DNA of 64,000 bases from Sordaria brevicollis (lineage: Eukaryota; Ascomycota; Sordariomycetes; Sordariales; Sordariaceae), in NCBI GenBank assembly GCA_033439795.1, contig JAUTDP010000007.1:1984001-2048000 (forward strand). The letters are read 5' to 3'. Shown here in pieces: positions 38,813 to 49,360 of this stretch (positions within the stretch are counted from its first letter, which is position 1; each line of letters begins with the position of its first letter). The notes below the pieces were generated by a model. That model did not search any database and was not told the DNA's origin. It saw only the letters and a list, made by a program, of their open reading frames with translations. A program made the translations under genes and the position numbers.

Positions 38813-38910
38813 TATGACAGGACTAGGGTGCATATGCTGGCTCGGCCAAACCTAGTCCTATAAAAGATAGGACGATGTTCGCTTGCCAACGAATATTTCA
38901 ATATACTATT
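38813..38910 (-). repeat. TRIM LTR (5' copy, interrupted)
   Basis: About 98 bases aligned to 38,365-38,460, with an added GTCCTA hexamer that makes AGGACTAGG/CCTAGTCC pairing. Three C-to-T differences cluster near the insertion (GAATATTTCAATATAC against GAACATCTCAATACAC). The remaining end of this LTR is at 39,557-39,584. Confidence 0.8.
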
Positions 38911-39111
38911 ACCGCAGCGGGAATATAAGGAACGTTTCAACGTTTGGGGGGGGGCAACAAGAATTGATACAAATCTTAGAGTTGATAACTCACCAAGCGT
39001 TATCGTAAGACCAAGCACTGTTGGTTGAGGGAGGCTTCTGATTGGTCGGATTTGGGTACAAAAAAATAAAAAAGAAAGACCCCTATAAAGCCTTCTAAAA
39101 GTCCTTATAAG

Positions 39112-39214
39112 GGTCTTCTTCTTAGCGGTCTTCTTAGCGGTCTTCTTAGCGGTCTTCTTAGCGATCTTCTTAGCGGTCTTTTTAGCGGTCTTCTTAGCGG
39201 TCTTCTTAACAATC
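39112..39214. repeat. 12-bp minisatellite
   Basis: About eight and a half copies of TTCTTAGCGGTC, with single-base variants (GATC, TTTTTAG, TTAACAATC) towards the ends. On the minus strand it can be read as repeats of Lys-Lys-Thr-Ala, but this frame is most likely fortuitous. Confidence 0.9.
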
Positions 39215-39307
39215 TTATTAGTAGCGGACTTTGGCTTCAAAGTCCGGATAAGCCGATGAGGGTATTTACAAATAATAACCGCGTGAAACTTTTCGCGCGA
39301 AAAAAAA

Positions 39308-39380
39308 CCATTACCATTTGGAATCGAACTGGCGACTCCACGAGAGACAGCGGCGATAAGAACCATTGAGCCACTAGCCC
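39308..39380 (-). promoter_or_regulatory. tRNA-like pol III promoter (A and B boxes)
   Basis: On the minus strand TGGCTCAATGG (39,373-39,363) fits the A box and AGTTCGATTCC (39,330-39,320) fits the B box (GTTCGANNC). The spacing of about 32 bases is that of a tRNA gene. The presumed acceptor ends do not pair, so this is a tRNA relative, not a working tRNA. Confidence 0.6.
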
Positions 39381-42300
39381 AATTGATTGAAAGCGGGCTT
39401 CGTTCTTTCCCCTAATATAGGGCCGTGTCCGGGAAAGAATCCCTGAGCAATAACGCTTGGTAACGCAACAAGGCTTGGTAGCACAACAAGGCTTGTTGAA
39501 ATCCAACTATTGAAGCCCCCCTTCAAGCCTTGTTGCCTTGGGGGTTTTCCCGCTATAGTATATACCCGGAATAATCCTGTAACAGCTTATTTAATCCCCA
39601 AATTAATGGTTTAAAAGAATCCAATTTCTTAAAGGGCTTTAAATTACTCTCTTCGGCGTCCTAGGTTAATAATACGTATTAGTAGTCTTCCTCGTCTAAA
39701 AATATAATATATTACTTAAAAATAAGACCGGCCTTAATAGCGGGTAATAAATAATTAAAGTCGCTATTATTTATAAATATACCGAATTCGTTACTAACGA
39801 AGTCGTAAATATAACCGACTATTTTATATACTTTAATTACTAGCAGGTATACGGCGTAATTTAGAATAAAGACCTATTTAGCGGTTTTATAAATAATAAT
39901 ATAGTCGAGGATATTACTATAATTGGATCGGAAATAATAAGCTTTTAAATCGAATTTCCGCGGGTTTTTAAAGAAATTATAATATTAAATTAGAATATTT
40001 ATACGTATAAAGGCTAATACGATAATTTTCTTCGCTAATATAACTTTACGTAAAGTAATAAAGTACAGTTCGGTTTAATTAAAAGTAAATTTACTATAAA
40101 TTTAAGTATTATATTAAGTATATATTTTCTAAAATACTTATCCCTTTACCTTTATATTATAAGCGGATTTTATACGAATTTCGCTAAAAGTAAAATTTAA
40201 AGTAATATTATAATTAATTAGGAATTTAATACTTAAAAATAATTTCGGGGCGAGTTTAATTATTATATTAGCGTAGATTAAGAAGTATTTATTAATTTAT
40301 ATACTATAAATATAACTTCGTATATAAAAATTAAATTCTATTTATTCGGTTATAAATTCACTCCTTAATATATTATTAACCGCGAAAAGGTTAATTATAA
40401 AGAAGCGGGGGTTTTTAATAAATTTTTTAACGAAAATACAATTAACGAAAATTCTTAAAGCGCTAAAATCTATATAAATATTAACTTCGGGCTTATTAAA
40501 ATCGCGGCTAATTAAAACCGTTAAATATATCGTTTTATAGGGGATATATATAGGTTTATTTATAAAAACGGTATTAATTTCTATTATTTATCCCTCTTAA
40601 AAGGCTAAATTAGCGGATTCGGCTTCCTTAAGAAATAAAGGATTTTTATCTTCGTTTATTTCGGACTATTCGGAATTTTCGATACCGTTATTATTATCGT
40701 TAGAAGGAACCGTCGATTCGGTTTATACGATAAATATTATATAGTATTTAATTTAATTAGCGAATTATATAGATTTAACGGAATCGTTGTCCGGCTCCGA
40801 ATCGAATTCTTTAACCCCGTTTATATAGTAGTACCCCTTTTAATTATTTTCTTCCTCTTTACCTTCGTTAATTATAAAATAACCTATTTTATAAAAGTTT
40901 TTAAATTTATTTTTAGTATCTTATTCGTTTTTATAAAAATAGACGTATTTATTTAAAAAATAAATATTCCTTTCTTTATTGGATTTATATTATTAATAAT
41001 ATTTATAGCAACGATTTTATTTTCGGTTAGGAATAAATTTATAATTATTTTCGTCCTTCTTTTTAAATTATTAGCGGCGATTATTAAAATTTCGGCTATA
41101 GTAACCCCGGCCCTTACTCTTAAAGGAGGATTATTTACGATAATTCTATTAATTATTATTTAACCGTTATTTATCCTAATATACCTATTCTTTTTTTTAT
41201 TCTTCGTCCTTTTATTCGGAATTTTTATAGTATATTAATTTAGAAGTCTTACCTTTTAAGCGCTTCTATTAAATTTTAATCTTTTTATTTAAACGATATA
41301 AATATATTTTATAAGAATTATAAATAGTAGATTCCTTAATAAGTCCTTATAATATTAGGTATAGATTAATATATAACCGGATTAATTATTAAAAATTAGT
41401 AATATTACCCTATTTTCGAATATAATAAAAGAATTATCTTACGAAGGTTTTAATAAATTCCTCCTTAGCGTTACGAATTGTGGTAAATGAATTCTACGCA
41501 AATTATTCGGTAATTTTTTAAGGCTAAATTTTAAAGCGGGCGTCTATTTTATTTATAAGATAAATAAAAGATTTAATATAATAAGATTTTTCTTCGCGGG
41601 ATAATTCGACGTTCTATTATATTAATATATTACTTTTAAAGAGGTTAGGAAAATAGGTAAAAAAAGATTGGATACGATAATCGAATCCTTTAAGATTAAA
41701 ATATATATTATTTTCCCAATTGAAGAAATTGTAATAATATAAAACTTTTTTAATATAGAAAAATATATAATTATAATATTTATTATAAGTAATATTAGGT
41801 TAGAATATACCGATTTCCTAAGCCTTCTAATTATTATTATAAAGCGATCTATTATTAAATAAGGCCGCGAAAGAATAAAAAAGGTCGGGAAGATTTTTAA
41901 ACGATTTTTTATTAAAGAGTTTTAAAGGGTAAAAAGGCGGATTAGGCGGTCGGCTACCGTTGCTTCTTAAATTAATAAAATTATTAGGGTTATTAAAAAT
42001 ATTTAGGGCGTCTGGTATTACCCGAAATAGAGGAAGAGGGGGTAAATAAGTATTTCTATTAATTAGAACCGTAATAAGAGTGGATAGGGTAATGGAAGCC
42101 CCGTAATTATAATAATTAAAGGGTAATATAATTTATCCGGCCTTATAATAATTAGGGTAATTAAAATATAATACGGTATTAAAATTATAAAGATAATTAA
42201 TTTTTATTCCGCCGTCGGCTATTTAAGGATATCCCGTCGGGAAACCGGGAAAGTATTTAATAAGAAATATAATAGGCGGAAATCCCGGCGGCGGTTGTAG

Positions 42301-43859
42301 AGAAATAGCTGTAATTATAAGATACGGCGAATAATACCCGCTAAATATTATATTAGGAATGGGGGCCGTACTATTATTATAAGCGGTTAATATAACGGTT
42401 CCGTTATAAGCCGGAAAAATAAAGCCGATTTTAATAGCTTTACCCAGTTCGGTTTTAATTAATAAATCCGTCGAAGGGCTAACTATAATATTATATTTAA
42501 TAATTATTTTATTAAAAATATTAATAAATTTATTTATAACGGTAGAATTATTAAAAGATATATTTTTTATATTAATATTAGAATTATTCTTCTTTATATT
42601 AGGTATAGAAATATCCGAATTGGACTTTGAGCGTACTTCGGCTTTTTAAAGAAGAGTTTTAATAATTAATCGATAATATACTGATAGAGGTTTAAATATT
42701 AAAATTTTAAAAATTCTTAATATTATTAACGATAAAAGAATATAAATAAAGGTATTTTTATATAAAGAAAGTAGAAGAAACGTCTTAATTATAATTTCGC
42801 TAATTTTTATTTAAATAGCGCGCCGCCGATCCTCTTTTAAATTAATAAAGTAGGATTAAAAGGGGATTAGAATAGAGTTAGCGGCTTTAAGGGGTAATAA
42901 ATACTTTATTAGGACGATAATTTTTAGCGAATAAAATATTAATATAAACGTTAAAATAGGATTCGAAGACGCAATTAGTAAATACGGTTGAAAATTATAA
43001 TTTAGCGGTGAATTAAGCCTCGGCGAAGTCGAAAAACCGTTATTTTTATTTAATTTATATCCCAATTCGAAGAAACGTCTTTTAATTATCCTTATAGTAT
43101 TAATATTCCCTTTAATCTTCAAAATATCTGCGTAAATTATACGTAGCGGTTAATAAGCGCAGTAGAGGTCGAAAATGAATTTTTCTTCCATATTTAGTTA
43201 AATAGGACCGTTTTTAGGTAGAAGATAAATACTAATTTAAGTACGCTCGGTCTTTATATTAGTATCGAAGTCTTTACTTTTATTTTAAAGTCGTTAAATT
43301 GTACTATTATAAATAAAATAACCTTAATATCCAAAGAAATTAATATATCGGAGGGCTTAGCGGTATATAAGGTTAAAGTAATCCTCGAAGAAATTGCGCT
43401 TAACGTTTTCTCTCTTATCTTTTAAATTATAAGAATTTAATCGATTTATTTATTTTTAACGAATTCGTCGAATTTAAATAAAATTAATTAGTAACGTTTA
43501 TAGGCTTAAATAGGATTAGAGATTTAATATTCGAAATGAATAAATTCGTCGCTATTATTATAAAGTTCGCCGTTAGTAATAAATAAATTAAATTCTCTTA
43601 ATTTAGTTTTAATTCTCTAATATTTATTAAGAATAATTAGATTATAAATATCGTAAGATTCTTAGAATAAATAGTCCTAATATTTTTCGAATAGTTAATA
43701 TAAATTATCTACGATTTTAGTATCGTTAATCGTTTAAATAACGGGCGAAGCTATTACGAATGCGGCTCCCGGGGGACGAAAAAATAGGTATATAGGTAAA
43801 TATTACGAAGTAATAAAAATAAAATAAAAGTAAATTCGATTTTAAAGTTAGGTACTACT

Positions 43860-44268
43860 TACTACGAACCTAGTAATCGGATTCGTAATTACTATTCTAA
43901 CTTATTAACGAAGTCGTTAATTAGCAAATTCGTAGTAAGGCTTTTAAATTATTAATAACGGATTCGTTAATAGGATTAATACGTAGCGACGTCGTTATTC
44001 TTAAATAATGGATTCGTTAAAATATAGATAATTACCATTTAGGACTTAAATTAATAAATAAATTACTAAGCAAGAACTTTTAGTAATAGATAATAATTGA
44101 TTAATTGAAGGAAGAATCCATCCCCGAGGAAGATAGATCCGTCCGTTACTATCGAGCACTATACAAGGCTATATCGGGATTCCCTAAACGGATCCGTCAA
44201 ACTAACTTAACGAATTCGTTAAGTTATCCTAGTATACCCTGTCCTGGTGGGGAATCCGTCCCGTAATA
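43860..44268 (-). repeat. LTR of element B (right copy)
   Basis: 409 bases; contains GCACTATACAAGGCTATATCGGG and keeps slightly more GC than the left copy (for example CCCTGTCCTGGTGGGGAATCC). Confidence 0.92.
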
Positions 44269-44273
44269 ATTAT

Positions 44274-44529
44274 ACTAGTGGTTTTGAAATTCTTTTTTAA
44301 TTTCTAAATATAGCGCTTAAATATATTAACCGTTTGCGCGATTTTTTTAGGGTGTTCGCTAGCGGTTAGTATTAGGTGTATTGTTCGCCTTTATCGTTTA
44401 TTAGAGTGGTTAGGTATGATTGCAACGTTTATAGATTTCGAAAGCTTTAAAAACCGTTAGATTTGGGTATAAAACGACCAAGATATTCAAATTTAAAGAT
44501 TCGATATAGTGTTTTTGATGTATGTTCTG
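44274..44529 (-). pseudogene. DDE transposase relic, N-terminal part, lightly mutated
   Basis: Between element B and the right inverted repeat. The minus-strand reading NNTPNTNR continues in phase across element B into the DDE relic at 31,596. Here TpG and CpA are still common (GTGTTCGC, TGATTGCAACG), so RIP weakened toward the edge of the island. Confidence 0.6.
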
Positions 44530-44586
44530 TAAAGGGGGGTGCCTGTGCGAAGTGGGGACTGGCTAGTCGTTTTCAACATACAGCGA
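44530..44586 (-). repeat. Right terminal inverted repeat of the RIP island
   Basis: Reverse complement of 16,105-16,161 with one difference (T against G-complement near the outer end). The central TA is at 44,564-44,565. No direct duplication is seen just outside the outer edges. Confidence 0.9.
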
Positions 44587-47169
44587 ACATTCTATCCAGC
44601 CCAGACTCAATCGTGGTAGTACAAAAAACAAAAATATCCACCGTAAGAGATAGGAATTCTACATTATGACATTTGAAAGTTTATGCGCTCAATGGGACAC
44701 CACTCCATATCTGACGAAACTTTGGATAGATGATAGAGCGAGAAAAGGCAAAAGAACCAAAAACCAAGCCGGATGTTTACATATTTCCTCCGAACTCTTG
44801 CATTGAATGTGTAGAGTACTTGTGTACCTCTGTTTGGGTGACGTGTGGCTGCGGCGACGTCCCTCGTTTACTGTGTAGCGGTAGGCAAGAACCGACCGGA
44901 TCCCCGAAGGATATACGGTGGAGGGAAGGGGCGAGGGAGGTAGGTAGGTAATTTGTCACACTCTTTCCTACCCTGGAACTGGTTAACTCGGACTAGAGTA
45001 GAGAAAGGTCTGAATTTCTCGCGCTGTTCCCTTGGCCTTGGCCCCCATTTACGGGAGTATTTCAAAAATTTATGTTGTGAATCCGAGCATTGGGTAATGG
45101 TGCAAGGTGAATATTCCAAATTGTTGCAAATGGTATAACGAAAGTTTGTCATGAAAAATGTTTCTCCGTCATCCATTGTGAGTACGAATTACACAATCCC
45201 TCGTAATGAGGGAAGCCATGTGCAGGTAAAATTGTGAAACGTTCTCGTGCTTTCCAGAGAGGGCCCCGGTCCTGTGGGTAAGGTAGAGGTAGTGATAGGT
45301 TTCCTTCTCTTTTCTTCCTAAGGTTTCCTTGACACAAGACAAAGTTCGTTTTCCGTCGGATCAAATCTGTCTGTCTCTTGTCAGCTTGAATAGACTACCT
45401 TTCCGTTTCACGATGACCACGAGCCGGCGCATGTGATTAGACACTTTACCTAACTTAAATCATCTCAGACAGAAACGAAGGCAGAGTGATCATGTGCCAT
45501 CCCGCCATTTGGGTTTCCAATGACGCCTCAGTTTTGGCCCCAGCATCTGGCGGAATTTGAGACACTCCAACCCCATAACATCCCGAGCTTCTTACACGTG
45601 AATATAAACCTATACCACGAAATAAAAGACATGCATATCTTGGTACATAATCCTCACTCTTCCCAGTCATCATGTCAGCACGTGTTTCGCCGGACTTCCC
45701 ACAACAGCTACGTACACAGTTAGCAAGGTAGCAAGGTAGCGTAGGTATGTTTTGTACGACACATGTTTTAGATTTTCCCGCTTGGCATATTGGCATGGCC
45801 GTTACACACACACTACACGCCGTCGCGCGGCGGCACAACATGAGATCCACCACCCAAACCCAAAGATCCCAACCCATCCTTTTATCCATCCATACATTCA
45901 TTCCATTTCAGTTACTTGGCGAGTCTTCTCTTACATTATTTGCCCTCATGGTCCGGAACGGGGACGGGAGGTATGTATTGTAGAGAGGTCGAGGTGGTTG
46001 TAAGAAGACACAAGGACGGGTAAGTACTTCTTGGTTGTTCCCTTGTCTTTTGAGCCGAGGAGGGAAAAAAAAAAAAAACAGGGCAGTTTTATATTACCTA
46101 GAGAGAGGTTGAGACTGCCCAGTTCCTTCTCGAGCAATAGGTAGGTTTCTTTATGGTACATAGAGAGATTGACTACAGTACAGACGAGAAGACACTCAAT
46201 GTAGATAGATATTACAAACGAAGTTGTGATTGATAAGCCTCACATGCATGGATGGATCTGGCATCTGGCATCCATACTAATTGCACCCTCAGTTCGTGTT
46301 TCCGGTCCATGGGTATCTAGATAATGCAAGCCAAACAGCCGCGCCGCCGGAAAAGATAGATCGGCACCGAGCCGCTGAATTTTGATCTACCATGTTTCTC
46401 AACAGAAGGAAACATGGGATTTCTGGGCATGGCATTGTTCCCAACAGGTACGCATGTAAGCGCAAAAAATAAGCAACGAAACCTTGTCAGATGAAAAAAC
46501 AAATTGGAAGCAGAAAAGGGGGCAGAGAGGCACAGAGACAAAGTCACCGGAAATCCCGAAAAAAAAAAAAAAGTAGATTGACAGAGAGATAAGCGCCACC
46601 ACACACCCCCCATCCCCTCGGGGGCGTGGCTCAAGTTACATTTTAGATAGTGTATGTGTATGATATGTACCTATCTCGAAAAAAAGCACCGCGATATTCC
46701 TTTTTTTGTTATACCAGTAACCTCAAGAAAAAAAAAACAACGCTATGCCAAAATAAGAAAAAGTCGTAGAAAGTCGTAATTTTCCCGGCCCCTTGTTGTT
46801 GCCCAAAAAAGTGTGTCCAGCCAGGTATTGTAATGCTCGCTCGCTTGCTTTGCTTGTGCCCGTGCCGTGTGCCCAACGCCGCCGCCGATCATAGAGTAGA
46901 AAAAAAAAATTAATGCCCTGAAAACACCATCCAGAATACAAACACGGAAAGCAAGCAAGCAAGCCCAACAAAATAAGACTTGCAAACAGGGAGCCTCGTC
47001 AAAAACAAAAACAAAAGCCAAGAGATAAGAAAGTACCTAAAAAGGAGGGAAGGGGGTATGAGAGTAAAAAAAAAAAAAACGATGTGAAAAGAAAGTGAAA
47101 GCGGGAAAGTAGGTGGCGTTTTTTTTTTTCTCCACCAGAAAATTTCGAAGACATGCACATGTCTTCCGC
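44587..47169. other. Gene-poor intergenic region right of the island
   Basis: Normal base composition resumes at once. It contains many short homopolymer A/T runs (for example 46,066-46,078, 46,560-46,573, 47,067-47,079), a GGTAGGTAGGTAA tract at about 44,938, and a TCCATCCATACATTCATTCC tract near 45,885. No frame resembles a protein. The last few hundred bases should be the 3' flank of the gene ending at 47,170. Confidence 0.6.
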
Positions 47170-48401
47170 TCAAACAGGGGAGACATGCACCTCGGCCTCC
47201 TCAAATTCCTCGTCCGACGGCCGGCGCGGAGGAGCAATCCTGACGACCGGCGGCGGCCTTGGCGAAGGGGGTGTCTGCACCTGGGGCACAAGGAGTGATG
47301 TCGCCTTTTCCTTTTCGGTTATGGGACTGGGCATGTTGCTCCCGCTGCTGCTGCTGTTGCGGTGCCCGTGGATGGTCTTGGCTTCGGAAACCATGAGCAT
47401 GGACTTTTTGAAAGCGACAATGATTTGCCCGTTGGTGTTCTTGCCCAGGATGGTGCCGCGCTCTGGGTCGAGGGTGCTGCCCGGGTCGTCGAAGAACTGC
47501 AGGATGGGCGCGCCTTCGGGCGTGTAGCCGAGGAGTTTGGCGCGGTATTCGTTGTTGTCCTCGCTGGAGGGAGTTGGTTCTTCGACGCGGATGGTATCCC
47601 TGGTTTGGCACACAAATGTTAGTGTCTGTGTGGCTTGTTTCAAATGAAAGATAAGATGGAATACGTACTCCCTGCTCATGGGCAAGTCGTTGGTTGAGAC
47701 TCCCTTGAGGCTAGTTACGGATCTACCCCGGCTTCGAGAGCGCAAGCTCCTGGATCGAACACGCTGCACACGTTTGCGCATAGCGCCGTGGAAGGCGTGG
47801 CCGATACCGGCAACGACAAGCACGGGAGTGCCGAGAGCAAGTGCCCAGGGTCTGAAAGTCTAATGTTAGAAGTGAATTCTTGTTGGAAGACAAAAAGGGA
47901 GAAGACTCACGGATTCTTTCTATCCCGAATAGCGTTGAATGCAGCTAGGATGATGCCCAAGATGGCGATGAGCGAGCCGACCTGCAGCATCGTCCAAGTA
48001 GACCAGTAGAGCGACATGAGGTCTTCTCCATCACAGAATTGCAAGGCCAACAGGGCGTAGACCTCCATGACGACGGCGATGATGGAAAGTACAAAGTAGC
48101 CGGTGCAGACGAGAAGGCATCGTTGCATCTTGTGTCGATAGTGTTTTGTCCCAGCTCTGGAGTTCGCCAGCGCCTCGCAAGTCCTAGCATAAAAATTTTA
48201 TTTAGTGGGTGTTGGAATCGAGGAAACATGACAAAAGGTGACATACCCTGAGTACTTCCATGAGGCCAGGAAGAGCATAACTATGACAAACACAAATAGA
48301 GACCAGTAGATGCCATCAAAGGCCTTCCGGTCGAGATGTGAGGCGAACGCAGCATAGTGTTCGCATTGGGCTTTGTCGATGGGGACCAAATCGCCGGACA
48401 T
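47170..48401 (-). CDS. Four-helix membrane protein of unknown function
   Basis: Four exons on the minus strand, 48401-48247, 48183-47911, 47851-47669 and 47599-47170, give 346 residues in phase. Hydrophobic segments lie at about 31-49 (IYWSLFVFVIVMLFLAS), 74-99, 115-136 (LQVGSLIAILGIILAAF) and 145-163 (ALGTPVLVVAGIGHAFHG). They are followed by a very basic RSRSLRSRSRGRS stretch (about 172-186) and a soluble tail with DTIRVEEPTPSSEDNNEYRAKLLGYTPEGAPILQFFDDPG and FKKSMLMVSEAKTIHG. The tail ends in Pro-rich and acidic text. I do not recognise the family. The acceptor of intron 2 (TTTCAG) was chosen over an upstream TTAG because only it keeps the frame. Confidence 0.8.
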
Positions 48402-49360
48402 GCTAGGCTGACAATGGTACGATTCAGAGTCGAGAAGAAGATGAAACCAAAGATGATATCAAAAATGAGATATAAGTAGATATTTATTGAGGCTCTTGTG
48501 AATGCTTCAGAACTCTTGATCAAACAATCCCAATTCGGACAGGACGGGGGAATGGTACTTGTATATATAGACACAGTAAGAAGTCGAGAAGAGAGACAAG
48601 GAGTACAAGGAGTAGTGTATAAACGCCAAGTAACCGGGGTGACGTAGGGGGTGAGGACAGTAGACCAGGAGTCGATGACCAGGCAAAGCCACAGATCAGA
48701 TTTGAGTCGCGGTAGTCTCAACCTACTGGAGTAGCGATCGAGGTTGTTGACTAGGGATGCATGGAGAAACAACCTAGACTAGCTCTAGGTGGGGAACGGA
48801 AACGTGGGACCGACTGCGGTCGGTTGGGTCGAAATCTATGCGGACGTCTTAAAAGAAACACGGTACAAGATGAAAGAAAGATGAGAGAGAGTAAGAGCCG
48901 GCAGACAAATTGTTTCTTTTTCCCACTTTAACACCCTAGCTGTAATACCGGTACTTACATCAAGGCGAAAAGGGAAGCCGCAGAAGAGCCTCTGCACGAA
49001 AAGGGAGGTGAGCTAGGCCAGTTACCATTCTCGGCGGTAGGCATCCTAGATTGAATTTGATATCTTCTCATCTGCTGGGACTTCTTGGGCGACCTTGGCA
49101 ACTTCAAAGGCTTGTGAATATGTGAGTCTTCCCGCCGATCGCTACTTGGCAAAACCAAGGTACTTTGTGACCAAGCGGTAAGAAGGTTAAGCTAGGAAGA
49201 CCGGGGTCTTATCGACAACTCAGTCTCCTAAACTCTTCACAGCCACCGGTAGGCTTTGCCAAGACTTTTCCGAGCCGCACGGGGGGCGTGGGGAACTAGC
49301 TGATGCCGATGTATGGTTCTCGATAGATAGATATGCCGTACGTCAACCAAAGGCTGCAAT
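48402..49360. other. Intergenic region
   Basis: Between a start (48,401) and the stop of the next minus-strand gene (49,361). It holds promoter and terminator sequence of same-strand neighbours. Frames of up to 163 codons exist on the minus strand (48,281-48,772) but overlap the first exon of the four-helix protein in another frame and show no resemblance. Confidence 0.6.

Larger units (their letters stand above)
38911..39552 (-). mobile_element. Insertion in the TRIM LTR with tRNA-like head (SINE-like)
   Basis: About 640 bp separates the two parts of the TRIM 5' LTR. Its outer bases are inverted (GCGGGAA at both ends, then GGCAACAAG on both sides). A tRNA-like section lies on the minus strand at 39,308-39,380. 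A Lys/Thr/Ala-coding minisatellite follows, and several CAACAAGGCTTG units lie towards the right end. It is not RIP-mutated. No clean target duplication was found, so SINE, MITE or composite remain possible. Confidence 0.5.
38365..39584 (-). mobile_element. TRIM-like small LTR element nested in element B
   Basis: A 117-base LTR (38,365-38,481) recurs at 38,813-38,910 and, after an insertion, at 39,557-39,584. Its ends are inverted (TGTGACAGGA...TCCTGTCATA). GCTTA flanks the whole unit (38,360-38,364 and 39,585-39,589), a perfect target duplication. On the minus strand GGGGAAGGGGAAGG lies just before the 38,481 LTR, an ideal polypurine tract, giving the orientation. Without the insertion the element is about 565 bp and encodes nothing: a terminal-repeat retrotransposon in miniature. 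In contrast with its surroundings it has normal CpA/TpG content. Confidence 0.85.
31597..44268 (-). mobile_element. LTR retroelement B, Ty3/gypsy-like, RIP-destroyed
   Basis: Two 409-base direct repeats (31,597-32,005 and 43,860-44,268) enclose it, and ATTAT occurs immediately outside on both sides (31,592-31,596; 44,269-44,273), a perfect 5-bp target duplication. The minus-strand LTR begins TATTACGG and ends GTAGCA, i.e. TG...CA after RIP. The reverse transcriptase lies at about 37,690-38,100 on the minus strand: LRPLNEVAIPD, NVSGFFY, LRGLE, then Y-I-N-N-I at 37,695-37,709. Length is 12.67 kb, or about 11.45 kb without the nested TRIM. It interrupts the DDE transposase gene, so it arrived after the outer transposon. 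Confidence 0.9.
16105..44586 (-). mobile_element. Tc1/mariner-type DDE transposon, RIP-mutated and split by nested insertions
   Basis: The frame is defined by the 57-bp inverted repeats at both ends. After subtracting the two LTR elements with their target duplications, about 4.45 kb remains. The transposase is readable on the minus strand from about 44,500 to 44,274, is interrupted by element B, and continues in phase from 31,596 to about 30,750. A match to the Tc1 signature is visible as LPLYFLNFNPIE near 30,880-30,912 (family form: LPPYSPDxNPIE). Where the second catalytic Asp is expected (about 30,985) Asn is read, as G-to-A changes would give. Many TAA/TAG codons interrupt it. About 3.2 kb between the gene and the left end (16,162-18,837 plus 30,196-30,750) is not explained by a Tc1 element of usual size (1.3-2.2 kb). 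Confidence 0.75.

Noticed and set aside
38812..39366. 184-codon minus-strand frame with Lys-Lys-Thr-Ala repeats
   Set aside because: The repeats come from a 12-bp minisatellite, and the rest of the frame runs through the tRNA-like head and the TRIM LTR, so it is fortuitous.
39308..39380. Functional tRNA gene
   Set aside because: A and B boxes are present, but the acceptor ends do not pair and no proper anticodon stem is evident.
39237..39506. 89-codon minus-strand frame (text GLVAQWFLSPLS...)
   Set aside because: This text arises from translating a tRNA-like sequence and is a well-known type of spurious frame.
16205..44270. Mitochondrial DNA insertion or centromere core as the source of AT-richness
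   Set aside because: CpG is well kept, both retroelements have LTRs with target duplications, and reverse transcriptase and chromodomain relics are readable; RIP explains the composition.
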